Assembly: GCA_030052355.1 (NCBI GenBank)
Contig: JASIGS010000265.1
Span: forward strand, 1-29,260
Length of the DNA stretch: 29,260 nt
Source: Streptosporangiaceae bacterium
Lineage (GTDB): Bacteria > Actinomycetota > Actinomycetes > Streptosporangiales > Streptosporangiaceae
Direction: 5' to 3'
Part shown: positions 9,829-17,533 of the stretch, in pieces
Layout: each line of letters begins with the position of its first letter
How positions within the stretch are numbered: position 1 is the first letter of the stretch
Made by a program: the position numbers and the translations under genes
Notes under the pieces: generated by a model
The model's database searches: none
Told to the model about the DNA's origin: nothing
Seen by the model: only the letters and a program-made list of their open reading frames with translations

Positions 9829-10875
9829 GTGAGCGCGATTCAGGGCCCGGTCGAGGCCGGAACCGAGGCGGAGCGGGCCGGCCGCGCCAAGACGATCCCG
9901 GTGCTGTGCTATGGCCTCGGCCCGATCGGCCTGGCGATCGCTGGGTTGCTGTGCGACCGGCCGGGAGTGACGGTGACCGGTGCCGTGGACATCGACCCGG
10001 GCAAGGCCGGCGCTGATCTGGGCGCTCTGCTTGGCCGGCCCACGCCGATCGTCACTGTCGCGCGTGACGCGGGCCCGGCGCCGGCGGGCGGCGTAGCGGT
10101 GCACGCCACGGGTTCCGGGCTGGCGGACGTGGAACCGCAGCTCGCCGCGTTGCTGGAGCACGGCTGGAACGTGCTGTCCACATGCGAGCAGCTTGTCTAC
10201 CCGCACGCAGCCGACCCGGCCGTGGCGCAGCGGCTGCAAGCGCTTGCGCTGCGGCACGGGCGCACGCTGCTTGGCGCGGGCATCAACCCGGGCTTCTTGC
10301 TCGACGCGCTGGTGCTGGTCCTGACCGGTGCCTGCGCGGTCGTGCGATCGGTTCAGGTCCGCCGTGTAGTGGACACCAACGCCCGGCGCATCCCGTTGCA
10401 GCGCAAGGCGGGCGTGGGACTGACAGAGGCGGAGTTCCGGGCCCGGGCTGAAGCGGGCCGGATCGGCCACGTCGGGCTGCGCGAGTCGGCCCTGATGGTG
10501 GCGGGCCGCCTAGGCTGGCAGGTAGATGAGTACACGGAGCGGATCGAACCGGTGATCGCCGAGACGTCGGTGGGCACCGGACTGGGCAACGTCCCGGCCG
10601 GCGGCGTCATCGGCCAGCGCCAGCGTGCGGCCGTGCTCAGCGGCGGCCGGCAGGTGCTGCGCTACGACCTTCAGATGAGCGCTGCCGCGCCCGCGACCGA
10701 CAGCATCGAGATCGACGGCGACCCCCCGCTACGCCAGCACATCTCCGGCGGGATCAACGGCGACATCGGCACCGCCGCGGTGATCGCCAACCTCGTCCCG
10801 GTCGTTGCCGCCGCCCGGCCCGGCCTGCTCACCATGGCAGAGATCCTGCCGCTGGCGGCCGGAGCGACCGGATGA
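9829..10875 (+). CDS. 2,4-diaminopentanoate dehydrogenase-like NAD(P)H-dependent oxidoreductase
   Basis: A 348-residue Rossmann-fold protein of the dihydrodipicolinate reductase-like group that contains 2,4-diaminopentanoate dehydrogenase (Ord), an amine dehydrogenase of clostridial ornithine breakdown. Visible: the dinucleotide motif VLCYGLGPIGLAIAGLL (residues 25-41), an acidic residue after strand 2 (GAVDIDP) that suggests NAD, GAGINPGFLLD in mid-protein, and RRIPLQRKAGVGL, which I associate with this subgroup rather than true DapB. The first about 20 residues are extra. The GTG start has AAGGAAG at 9818-9824. The stop overlaps the next gene (ATGA). An amine or amino-acid oxidoreductase is likely; the substrate is unknown, and no ornithine aminomutase is present to make the clostridial substrate. 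Confidence 0.8.
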   Translation: MSAIQGPVEAGTEAERAGRAKTIPVLCYGLGPIGLAIAGLLCDRPGVTVTGAVDIDPGKAGADLGALLGRPTPIVTVARDAGPAPAGGVAVHATGSGLADVEPQLAALLEHGWNVLSTCEQLVYPHAADPAVAQRLQALALRHGRTLLGAGINPGFLLDALVLVLTGACAVVRSVQVRRVVDTNARRIPLQRKAGVGLTEAEFRARAEAGRIGHVGLRESALMVAGRLGWQVDEYTERIEPVIAETSVGTGLGNVPAGGVIGQRQRAAVLSGGRQVLRYDLQMSAAAPATDSIEIDGDPPLRQHISGGINGDIGTAAVIANLVPVVAAARPGLLTMAEILPLAAGATG

Positions 10876-12272
10876 GCGCCGGACCGGGCCGGACTGGTAC
10901 CGGACAGCGACCACCGGCGCAGCGCACGGACGCGATCGACGAGCTCTACCGCGAAGCCAACCCCCGCTCGCGCGAGGCATTCGAGCGGCAGCAGAAGGTG
11001 ATCGCGGGCGGATACTCTCACCTGGCGCGTCAGCTGGCACCGTTCCCGCTGTTCATCGACTCGAACCGGGCCGCCCGCAAGCGCGACATAGACGGCCACG
11101 AGTACATCGACTACTGGATGGGCCACGGTTCGATGCTCCTCGGGCACGCTCATCCCGCGGTTACCGAGGCGATCGCCGAACAGGCGGGGCGCGGCACGCA
11201 TGCGGGCGGCGAGACCGAGCTGGCCGTCGAGTGGGCCACCCTCATCCAGCAGATGGTGCCCTCGGCCGAGCGCGTCCGGTTCGTCGCCTCGGGCGGGGAG
11301 GCCACCCAGCTGGCGATGCGGCTCGCGCGCGCCTACACCGGCAAGGACCTGATCGTCAGGTTCGAGTCGGCCATGCACGGCTGGCATGACGCCGCCGCGG
11401 TCGGCGGCCCGCCGCACGCAGCGGCGCGCCCGCCCGGCGTGCCCAGGGCGGTCAGCGACACGATGGTGCTGCTGCCGTTCAATGACCTGGACGCGGTCGA
11501 GCGCGCGCTCAGCAGCCGCGACGTGGCCGCGGTGATCATGGAACCCGGTGGCCCGCACAGCGATACCGTCCCGTCCGATCCGGGATTCCTGCGCGGCGTC
11601 CGCGAGCTCACGGCCCAGCGGGACGTGCTGCTCATCTTCGACGAGGTGGTGTCCGGATTCCGCTACGCGCTGGGCGGTGCCCAGGAGTTCTTCGGCGTCA
11701 TCCCTGACCTGACCGCGCTCGGCAAGATCATCGGAGGCGGCCTGCCGTGCGGGGCTCTCGTGGGCCGGGCCGACCTCATGGAACTCTTCGACTGGCGTCA
11801 GGACCAGAACTGGGAGCGCTCGCGCATGATCCCGCACCCTGGGACCTGGAACGCCGCGCCGGTCACGGCGGCCGCAGGCGTGACAGCGCTGCGCCTGGTG
11901 CGCGAGACCGGCGCTGCCGAGCGCGCTCGCGGCCTCGCGCAGCGCCTCATCGGCGGCTTCAACATGATGTTCGGCGAGCTGAACGTGCAGGCCTTCGCCT
12001 ACGGCAGGTCGTCGATCTTCACGCTGTGCCCTGGTGAACCGCCGCCGTTGGTGCGCGAGGACTTTTCCACCGCGCTGGCCGACGCCAGACAGCTCGCTGC
12101 CGGGTGGGGCCCGGCCGGCTCCATGCTGCGCAAGGCGATGATCCTGGAGGGGATCGACCTGATGGGACCGCACGGCTTCATGTCCGCCGCACACACCGAA
12201 GAGGACGTGGATGCCACCTGCGAGGCACTGGGCCGCGCGATCGCCAGGATGCGCAAGACCGGCTGGCTGTAG
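10872..12272 (+). CDS. Class III PLP aminotransferase (glutamate-1-semialdehyde aminomutase-like)
   Basis: A 466-residue fold-type I PLP enzyme close to the HemL/aspartate-aminotransferase-family group. Seen: FVASGGEATQLAMRLARAYTG (residues 137-157, phosphate-binding region; usual pattern SGTEA, here SGGEA), an aromatic HGWHD after strand 4, IFDEVVSGFR (Asp257, PLP ring N), and Lys285 in LGKIIGGGLPCGALVG as the Schiff-base lysine. It is coupled to the preceding dehydrogenase by a four-base overlap, so both probably act on the same compound, as transaminase plus amine dehydrogenase or as aminomutase plus dehydrogenase. It is not the housekeeping HemL: no other haem genes are near and the context is amino-acid catabolism. 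The substrate is open. Confidence 0.85.
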   Translation: MSAGPGRTGTGQRPPAQRTDAIDELYREANPRSREAFERQQKVIAGGYSHLARQLAPFPLFIDSNRAARKRDIDGHEYIDYWMGHGSMLLGHAHPAVTEAIAEQAGRGTHAGGETELAVEWATLIQQMVPSAERVRFVASGGEATQLAMRLARAYTGKDLIVRFESAMHGWHDAAAVGGPPHAAARPPGVPRAVSDTMVLLPFNDLDAVERALSSRDVAAVIMEPGGPHSDTVPSDPGFLRGVRELTAQRDVLLIFDEVVSGFRYALGGAQEFFGVIPDLTALGKIIGGGLPCGALVGRADLMELFDWRQDQNWERSRMIPHPGTWNAAPVTAAAGVTALRLVRETGAAERARGLAQRLIGGFNMMFGELNVQAFAYGRSSIFTLCPGEPPPLVREDFSTALADARQLAAGWGPAGSMLRKAMILEGIDLMGPHGFMSAAHTEEDVDATCEALGRAIARMRKTGWL

Positions 12273-12342
12273 GTGGACGCTTGCGGTCTTGGCGCTGTCG
12301 GACGGTACAAGCCAGCCGGCACTACTTCTAATCCGGCGACGA

Positions 12343-12354
12343 TGAGCTAGCTCA
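12343..12354. promoter_or_regulatory. 12-bp perfect palindrome upstream of the GNAT-NSAR pair
   Basis: TGAGCTAGCTCA is its own reverse complement and lies 24 bases before the GTG of the GNAT gene, in the 105-base gap after the aminotransferase. Position and symmetry fit an operator for a dimeric regulator such as the nearby PucR protein, but no protein-site link is shown. A single 12-bp palindrome can be chance. Confidence 0.3.
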
Positions 12355-12377
12355 CGCCGTTACCCGATTGTGTTCTC

Positions 12378-13328
12378 GTGAAGCCAACCGCGCTGGCGGA
12401 CGTCAGCGACGCAGCCAGGCGGGCACTGGCCGACGCGGACGCTGCCGCCCTGGCCAGCGGCGTCGAGGTCAGGGAGATGACGCACGCGGCCGAGCACCAA
12501 GCGGCCGAGGAACTGCTGGCGCGCGTGTGGTCGGCGGATCCGCTTGGGTCGCCGCTGCCAGCCCACGTGACCCGCACCCTCTCGCTCATCGGTGGGTACG
12601 TAGCCGGGGCTTACGACGCCGACGGCGAACTGGTTGGCGCGGCGGCGGGTTTCCTGACCGACGAGACGGCCGAAATGGGACCGGCTCACCTGCACTCGCA
12701 CATTGCCGGCGTGGCCGAAGCCGCGCGCGGACGCCACATCGGGTTCGCGCTGAAGCTGCATCAGCGGGCGTGGGCGCTGTCGCGCGGTATCACGCGGGTC
12801 ACCTGGACCTTTGACCCGCTGGTGGCTCGTAACGCCTACTTCAACCTGACCAAGCTCGGCGCTCAGGCGGTCGCGTACCTGGCGGACTTCTACGGCGACA
12901 TGACGGACGGCATCAACGCCGGGCAGGGTAGCGACCGGCTGCTGGCGCAGTGGGATCTCGTCTCAGAGTCCGCACTGGTCGCGATCCACAGCGAGCCGCC
13001 GAGCCGGGACCTGGCTGAACTGGACCTGGCCGCGCTGGCCGGGGACGGCAGGCTGATGCTGCGCCCGGATGCGCGCGGAGCCCCGTGCCGCGTCGATGCT
13101 CCCCGGAACGGGCCGGTGGCCTGCGCGATCCCGGCTGACATCGAACGCATGCGGCGAGACGACCCGCAGCTCGCGCTGGCGTGGCGGCTGGCGGTGCGCG
13201 CCGTTCTCGGCGGCGCCATGGAGGACGGCTATGTCATCACCGGCTTCGCGCGCCCCGGCTATTACCTGATGCAACCCGTGACCGCACACCGCCGCCCCGA
13301 CGGCGGCCGCCTGGAGGCTGAAGAATGA
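12378..13328 (+). CDS. COG3375-type GNAT; candidate D-amino acid N-succinyltransferase
   Basis: A 316-residue GNAT-superfamily protein, longer than a simple GNAT. The acyl-CoA-binding region is IAGVAEAARGRHIGFALK (residues 109-126), followed by TWTFDPLVARNAYFNLTKLG (142-161) and INAGQGSDRLLAQWDL (179-194), which I recognise from the predicted-acetyltransferase group COG3375. It overlaps the NSAR gene by four bases (ATGA). In Geobacillus kaustophilus a GNAT gene next to NSAR encodes succinyl-CoA:D-amino acid N-succinyltransferase (Sakai and co-workers), so the same activity is inferred here from context. The GTG start at 12378 lacks a ribosome binding site; a leaderless mRNA or a later start is possible. 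The C-terminal 100 residues have no motif I can name. Confidence 0.85.
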   Translation: MKPTALADVSDAARRALADADAAALASGVEVREMTHAAEHQAAEELLARVWSADPLGSPLPAHVTRTLSLIGGYVAGAYDADGELVGAAAGFLTDETAEMGPAHLHSHIAGVAEAARGRHIGFALKLHQRAWALSRGITRVTWTFDPLVARNAYFNLTKLGAQAVAYLADFYGDMTDGINAGQGSDRLLAQWDLVSESALVAIHSEPPSRDLAELDLAALAGDGRLMLRPDARGAPCRVDAPRNGPVACAIPADIERMRRDDPQLALAWRLAVRAVLGGAMEDGYVITGFARPGYYLMQPVTAHRRPDGGRLEAEE

Positions 13329-14437
13329 AAATCAACGGCTTTGAGCTGCGCCGCGTGCGGATGCCGCTGGTCGCTCCCTTCGAAACCTCGTTCGGCACAG
13401 AGACCGAACGGGACGTGCTGCTGCTGCGCGCCGCAGGCCCCGAGTCCGAAGGCTGGGGAGAGTGCGTGGCCATGGGCTCCCCGCTCTACTCCTCCGAGTA
13501 CGCGGACGGTGCCGCGGCGGTGATCCGCCAGTTCCTGCTCCCCGCGCTTGCGCCCGTCGCGTCGGCGCTGACCGGCCCCGCGGTTGCCACCCAGCTAGCC
13601 AGGATCAAGGGCCATCCGATGGCCAAGGCGGCCGTGGAGATGGCAGTCCTTGACGCAGAGCTGCGCGCGTCGGGCATGGCGCTGTCGAGCTACCTCGGCG
13701 CCGTGCGGACCCGCGTGGCGGCCGGCGTGTCGGTCGGCATCATGCCCAGCGTCGGCGAACTGCTTGACGTGGTGGCGGGCTACCTCGACGCGGGCTACGT
13801 GCGGATCAAGCTGAAGATCAAGCCGGGCTGGGACGTCGAGCCCGTGCGTGCGACCCGCGAGCGCTTCGGCGACGACTTGCTGCTGCAAGTGGACGCCAAC
13901 ACCGCCTATAGCATGTCGGACGCTGGTCACCTGGCACGGCTCGACGAGTTCGGCCTGCTGCTGATCGAGCAGCCGCTCGGCGAGGATGACCTGCGCGGCC
14001 ACGCGGCGCTGGCCGCGCTGCTGCGCACGCCGGTCTGCCTGGACGAGTCGATTACGTCGGCGCGGGCCGCGGCGGATGCGATCGCGCTCGGCGCCTGCCG
14101 AGTCGTCAATATCAAGCCGGGCCGGGTGGGCGGTTACCTGGAGGCGCGCCGGGTGCACGACGTCTGCAGCGCGCACGGCGTGCCCGTGTGGTGCGGGGGG
14201 ATGCTGGAAACCGGCATCGGCCGGGCGGCCAACGTCGCGCTCGCCGCTCTGCCGGGATTTACCTTGCCGGGCGACACGAGCGCGTCGGACCGCTACTTCC
14301 ACCGCGACATCACCGCCCCGTTCGTGCTTCAGGACGGCCACCTCGCCGTGCCCTCGGGGCCCGGCATCGGCGTCGATCCCGACCAGGCGGCCCTCGACTC
14401 CGTCACCACCGACACCGAGTGGATCAGCCTCGAGTGA
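13325..14437 (+). CDS. N-succinylamino acid racemase (NSAR/OSBS family, enolase superfamily)
   Basis: A 370-residue enolase-superfamily enzyme. The full active site is visible: Lys162-x-Lys164 in IKLKIKPGWD, metal ligands Asp190 (VDAN), Glu215 (IEQP) and Asp240 (LDES), and Lys264 in NIKPGRVGG. These are each one position past Lys163/Asp189/Glu214/Asp239/Lys263 of the Amycolatopsis N-acylamino acid racemase. WCGGMLETGIGRAANVALAA and LPGDTSASDRYFHRDI are typical NSAR segments. Such enzymes racemise N-succinyl amino acids and often also make o-succinylbenzoate. With no menaquinone gene nearby but a coupled GNAT and an M20 gene, racemisation is the likely role. Four-base overlap with the GNAT gene; nothing is missing. 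Confidence 0.93.
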   Translation: MKINGFELRRVRMPLVAPFETSFGTETERDVLLLRAAGPESEGWGECVAMGSPLYSSEYADGAAAVIRQFLLPALAPVASALTGPAVATQLARIKGHPMAKAAVEMAVLDAELRASGMALSSYLGAVRTRVAAGVSVGIMPSVGELLDVVAGYLDAGYVRIKLKIKPGWDVEPVRATRERFGDDLLLQVDANTAYSMSDAGHLARLDEFGLLLIEQPLGEDDLRGHAALAALLRTPVCLDESITSARAAADAIALGACRVVNIKPGRVGGYLEARRVHDVCSAHGVPVWCGGMLETGIGRAANVALAALPGFTLPGDTSASDRYFHRDITAPFVLQDGHLAVPSGPGIGVDPDQAALDSVTTDTEWISLE

Positions 14438-14526
14438 GCCCGGGCCCAGCGGTCACGCGACCCGTGATCGGGGAGGCACCGATGCCGACCGCACCAAGCC
14501 GGCCCAGGCGAGCCGGGCCAGGCCGC

Positions 14527-14560
14527 GGGCCGGCCAGCACGACGGGCCGGCCAGCACGAC
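14527..14560. repeat. Tandem direct repeat, 2 x 17 bp
   Basis: GGGCCGGCCAGCACGAC occurs at 14527-14543 and again, identically, at 14544-14560, followed by the first six bases of a third copy. It lies in the spacer between the NSAR gene and pucR. It may be simple slippage in GC-rich DNA or a pair of regulator sites; each unit contains the palindrome GGCCGGCC. Confidence 0.8.
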
Positions 14561-14586
14561 GGGCCGCGGGGCCGGACCGGACGCCC

Positions 14587-14592
14587 TATACT
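14587..14592 (+). promoter_or_regulatory. Possible -10 box for the pucR gene
   Basis: TATACT fits a -10 hexamer and is 76 bases before the ATG of the PucR gene, just after the tandem repeat. No TTGACA-like -35 is found 16-19 bases upstream; that space is occupied by GC-rich repeat sequence. An activator-dependent promoter would fit, but the call rests on one hexamer. Confidence 0.3.
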
Positions 14593-14668
14593 CGCTCCAT
14601 CTGTCAGTCGAGCCGGCCATCTCGCCAGGTGGCAGCGAGGTGATCTGCGTGCTCCGCACTAGTGGCCG

Positions 14669-16402
14669 ATGACCGCGGTCGTCCCGGGCGGTCCGTCATC
14701 CGCTCTCCGGCCGCGTAGCGCCAGCCTGGCCGCCGTGAACAGCGCGCCGCCCGCTGTCATCACCCGCTCACTGGCGAGCTTCGGGCGCGTGCTCGATCAC
14801 CTGGGCACGACCCTGCTTGACATCGCCGCCGGGCAGCCGGATCCGATGGTGGAGATCGGCGGCGTCGTCATCTATGACCCGCTGGACGAGCCCGCCCTGC
14901 CCGCTGGGGCGCTCGTGCTCGGCGTGGGCGTGCACCGCAGCGACCAGGTAGCCGCCCTGATCGACAAGATCGGAGCCCGCGGCGGGGTGGGCCTGGTGGT
15001 CCGCGCTCCCGCGCCCGTGGATGCGGCCGTACGCGATGCCGTGGCACGGACCGGTGCCGTCCTGTGCGCGCTCACCCGCGGTGCCTCGTGGAATCAGCTG
15101 GCCGCGCTGCTGCGTTCGCTGCTCGCCGACGGCGATCTGCACTCCGGTGCGCAGGAGACGATCGGCGGCGTTCCGGCCGGCGACCTGTTCGCGCTGGCCA
15201 ACGCGGTAGCAGCCCTGCTCGACGCGCCGGTCACCTTCGAGGACCGCAGCTCGCGGGTCCTCGCGTTTTCCGGTCGGCAGGACGAGGCCGACGTGTCCAG
15301 GGTCGAGACGATCCTCGGCCGCCAGGTACCCGACCGCTACACGCGTGTCCTCGAAGAGCAAGGCGTGTTCAGCAAGCTGTACGGCGGCAGCCGGCCGGTG
15401 TTCGTGAGTCCGAAGTTCGCCAGTGTGCCGGAGATCTCGGTGCCGCGGGTGGCCGTCGCCGTACGGGCGGGCGACGACATCCTCGGATCGATCTGGGTCG
15501 CGACCAAGACACCGCTGTCGAGCGCCAGGGAGCAGGCCCTGGTCGACTCGGCCAAGCTGGTGGCCTTGCACATGCTCCGGCTGCGAGCCGGTGCAGACGT
15601 GGAGCGCCGGCTTCGCACCGACCTGGTCGCTACCGTGCTGGAGGCCGGTCCGGGAGCGGCCGACGCCGCCGCCCGCCTCGGCCTCGTCGGCCGGCCCGTC
15701 GTCGTGCTCGCGATGGGCCTGCCGGACGGAACCGGGGGTGGCGCGCTGTCGCTGGCCCGGCAGGAGGCTGACCGGCAGCGGGCCGCTGACGCGCTCGCCC
15801 TGCACCTGTCGGCGGTGCACAGCGGAACGGCGGTGGCTCTGCTCGGCGGCATGGCGTACGGCGTGGTGCCCGTTCCGGCGGGTCGCGGGAACGCCGATGA
15901 GCGCGTCGCCGCGGTTGCGCGTGACTTCCTGCACCGCACCGGCGACCGGGTACCCGGGCTGATCGGCGTCGGACGCGTCGCCGACGACATCGCCGGGCTG
16001 GCCAGTTCCCGCGCCGACGCCGAACGGGCGGTGCGGGTGCTGCGGACGCGCGCGGGGGCGCAGCGCGTCGCCCGCGCAGCCGACGTGCACGTGGACTGCC
16101 TGCTGCTCGAGCTGGGCGACCTGATCGGCGCCGACCCGCCTCCAGAGGGACCGATTACCCGGCTGCTGGAGTACGACAGCGCGCACGGACGGGTGCTAGT
16201 GCCGACGCTGCGGGCGTGGCTAGACACTTTTGGTGATGTGATCGCGGCAGCTGCGGCAGTGCGTGTGCACCCCAACACGTTCCGCTACCGGCTGCGCCGG
16301 ATTTCCGAGGTGAGCGGACTCGACCTCGACGACGCCGACTCGCGGTTCGCTGCGATGCTTCAGTTGCGGCTGCTCGACGCCGCGCCTGGACACACTCGTT
16401 AG
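14669..16402 (+). CDS. PucR-family transcriptional regulator
   Basis: A 577-residue regulator of the PucR/CdaR type, a family that usually controls neighbouring purine, amino-acid or other nitrogen-catabolic genes in response to a small molecule. There is an N-terminal purine-catabolism/PucR-like sensor region (about 30-170), a GAF-like middle (about 170-320) with AVRAGDDILGSIWVATKTPL, a GGDEF-like segment (about 330-470) and the C-terminal helix-turn-helix VHPNTFRYRLRRISEVSGLDL, which is diagnostic of the family. The ATG at 14669 has a weak ribosome binding site; GTG at 14735 region is an alternative that removes about 22 non-conserved residues. Its place between the NSAR and M20 genes, 18 bases before the latter, makes it the best candidate regulator of the island. 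Confidence 0.9.
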   Translation: MTAVVPGGPSSALRPRSASLAAVNSAPPAVITRSLASFGRVLDHLGTTLLDIAAGQPDPMVEIGGVVIYDPLDEPALPAGALVLGVGVHRSDQVAALIDKIGARGGVGLVVRAPAPVDAAVRDAVARTGAVLCALTRGASWNQLAALLRSLLADGDLHSGAQETIGGVPAGDLFALANAVAALLDAPVTFEDRSSRVLAFSGRQDEADVSRVETILGRQVPDRYTRVLEEQGVFSKLYGGSRPVFVSPKFASVPEISVPRVAVAVRAGDDILGSIWVATKTPLSSAREQALVDSAKLVALHMLRLRAGADVERRLRTDLVATVLEAGPGAADAAARLGLVGRPVVVLAMGLPDGTGGGALSLARQEADRQRAADALALHLSAVHSGTAVALLGGMAYGVVPVPAGRGNADERVAAVARDFLHRTGDRVPGLIGVGRVADDIAGLASSRADAERAVRVLRTRAGAQRVARAADVHVDCLLLELGDLIGADPPPEGPITRLLEYDSAHGRVLVPTLRAWLDTFGDVIAAAAAVRVHPNTFRYRLRRISEVSGLDLDDADSRFAAMLQLRLLDAAPGHTR

Positions 16403-16420
16403 AGGCAGGCAGCTCAGCAG

Positions 16421-17515
16421 ATGAACGTCAGCCCGGCACTGGTCGATGACCTCGAGCAGCTGGTGTCCTGCGAGTCTCCCTCGTCCGACCTCGGAGCCAC
16501 GGCGGCATGCATGGAAGTCGCCGCCAGGCTCGGTACCGAGCGGCTAGGCCAGCCGCCGCAGACACTCGACGTCGGCGGCCGGAAGCACCTGAGCTGGCGA
16601 TTCGGTACCGTGTGCCGCGTACTGCTGCTCGGCCACCTCGACACGGTTTGGCCGCTGGGGACCCTGGCCCGGTGGCCGTTCAGCGTGGCAGGCGATCGCG
16701 CGACCGGGCCTGGCGTGTTCGACATGAAGGCCGGGGTGCTGCAGCTGCTGTCGGCGGCCAGCCAGCTCGACGACCTGGACGGCCTCTCGATCCTGCTGAC
16801 CTGTGACGAGGAGATCGGCTCGCCGGCTTCAGGGAGCCTGATCGAGGCGGCTGCCCGCGGTGCGGCCGCGGCGCTGGTGTTCGAGCCGAGCGCCGCGGGC
16901 GCGGTCAAGACTGCCAGGAAGGGAGCAGCGCAGTACACGCTGCGGATTACTGGCCGGGCTGCCCATGCTGGGCTTGAGCCCGAGCGCGGCATCAACGCGG
17001 CGGTCGAGGCGGCCCGCCAGGTTCTGGCGGTCGCCGGGCTGGCCGACCCGGCCGCAGGCACAACCGTCACACCGACCGTGCTCAGCGCCGGCACGGTGAT
17101 CAACGCTGTTCCCGCCACCGCCTCGGTGGCGATCGACGTGCGGGCCGCCACGGTGGCGGAGCAGGAACGCGTCGAAGCCGGGCTCCGGACGTTGCGGCCG
17201 GCGCTGGCAGGCGCACAGCTCTCGGTTGACCGGGCGATGAAGATTCCGCCGCTGGAGCCCGGGTCATCGCGCGACCTGTTCGCGCTAGCCTGCGAAGTTG
17301 CTGCCGAGCAGGGCCTGCCTCCGCTGGCCGGCGTTGCCGTCGGTGGCGGGTCTGACGGGAACCGCACGGCCGCGATCGGAGTTCCGACCCTGGACGGGCT
17401 CGGCGCGGTCGGCGACAACGCGCACGCGGAAGGGGAATGGGCATCCCTCGCGGCCATCCCGGAGCGTTCCGCGCTCGCCGCGGGTCTTATCCGGCGGATC
17501 CTGAAGCTGCGCTGA
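16421..17515 (+). CDS. M20-family metallopeptidase; candidate N-succinyl-L-amino acid desuccinylase
   Basis: A 364-residue di-zinc hydrolase of the ArgE/DapE/CPG2 family. Ligands and catalytic residues are in place: His72 and Asp74 in GHLDT, Asp101 in FDMKAG, the Glu pair 130-131 in CDEEIG, Glu155 in FEPS, and His335 in NAHAEGEW. The lid domain lies at about residues 165-280 (GRAAHAG and VINAVP are typical of it). No signal peptide, so it is cytosolic. Known members remove N-acyl groups from amino acids or cleave C-terminal glutamate. In the Geobacillus NSAR operon the third gene is an M20 N-succinyl-L-amino acid hydrolase, and the same role is inferred here. It follows pucR by 18 bases and converges on the M55 gene. 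Confidence 0.9.
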   Translation: MNVSPALVDDLEQLVSCESPSSDLGATAACMEVAARLGTERLGQPPQTLDVGGRKHLSWRFGTVCRVLLLGHLDTVWPLGTLARWPFSVAGDRATGPGVFDMKAGVLQLLSAASQLDDLDGLSILLTCDEEIGSPASGSLIEAAARGAAAALVFEPSAAGAVKTARKGAAQYTLRITGRAAHAGLEPERGINAAVEAARQVLAVAGLADPAAGTTVTPTVLSAGTVINAVPATASVAIDVRAATVAEQERVEAGLRTLRPALAGAQLSVDRAMKIPPLEPGSSRDLFALACEVAAEQGLPPLAGVAVGGGSDGNRTAAIGVPTLDGLGAVGDNAHAEGEWASLAAIPERSALAAGLIRRILKLR

Positions 17516-17533
17516 TCTCCGCTGACCCCTCGG

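Noticed and set aside
10671..12194. 507-codon minus-strand frame opposite the aminotransferase
   Set aside because: No family pattern, unusual His/Arg-rich make-up, and it mirrors a gene with intact PLP motifs.
13325..14437. Reading the enolase-family gene as a menaquinone MenC (o-succinylbenzoate synthase)
   Set aside because: NSAR enzymes share this activity, but no men gene is nearby and the coupled GNAT and nearby M20 gene point to N-succinylamino acid racemisation. A double role is not excluded.
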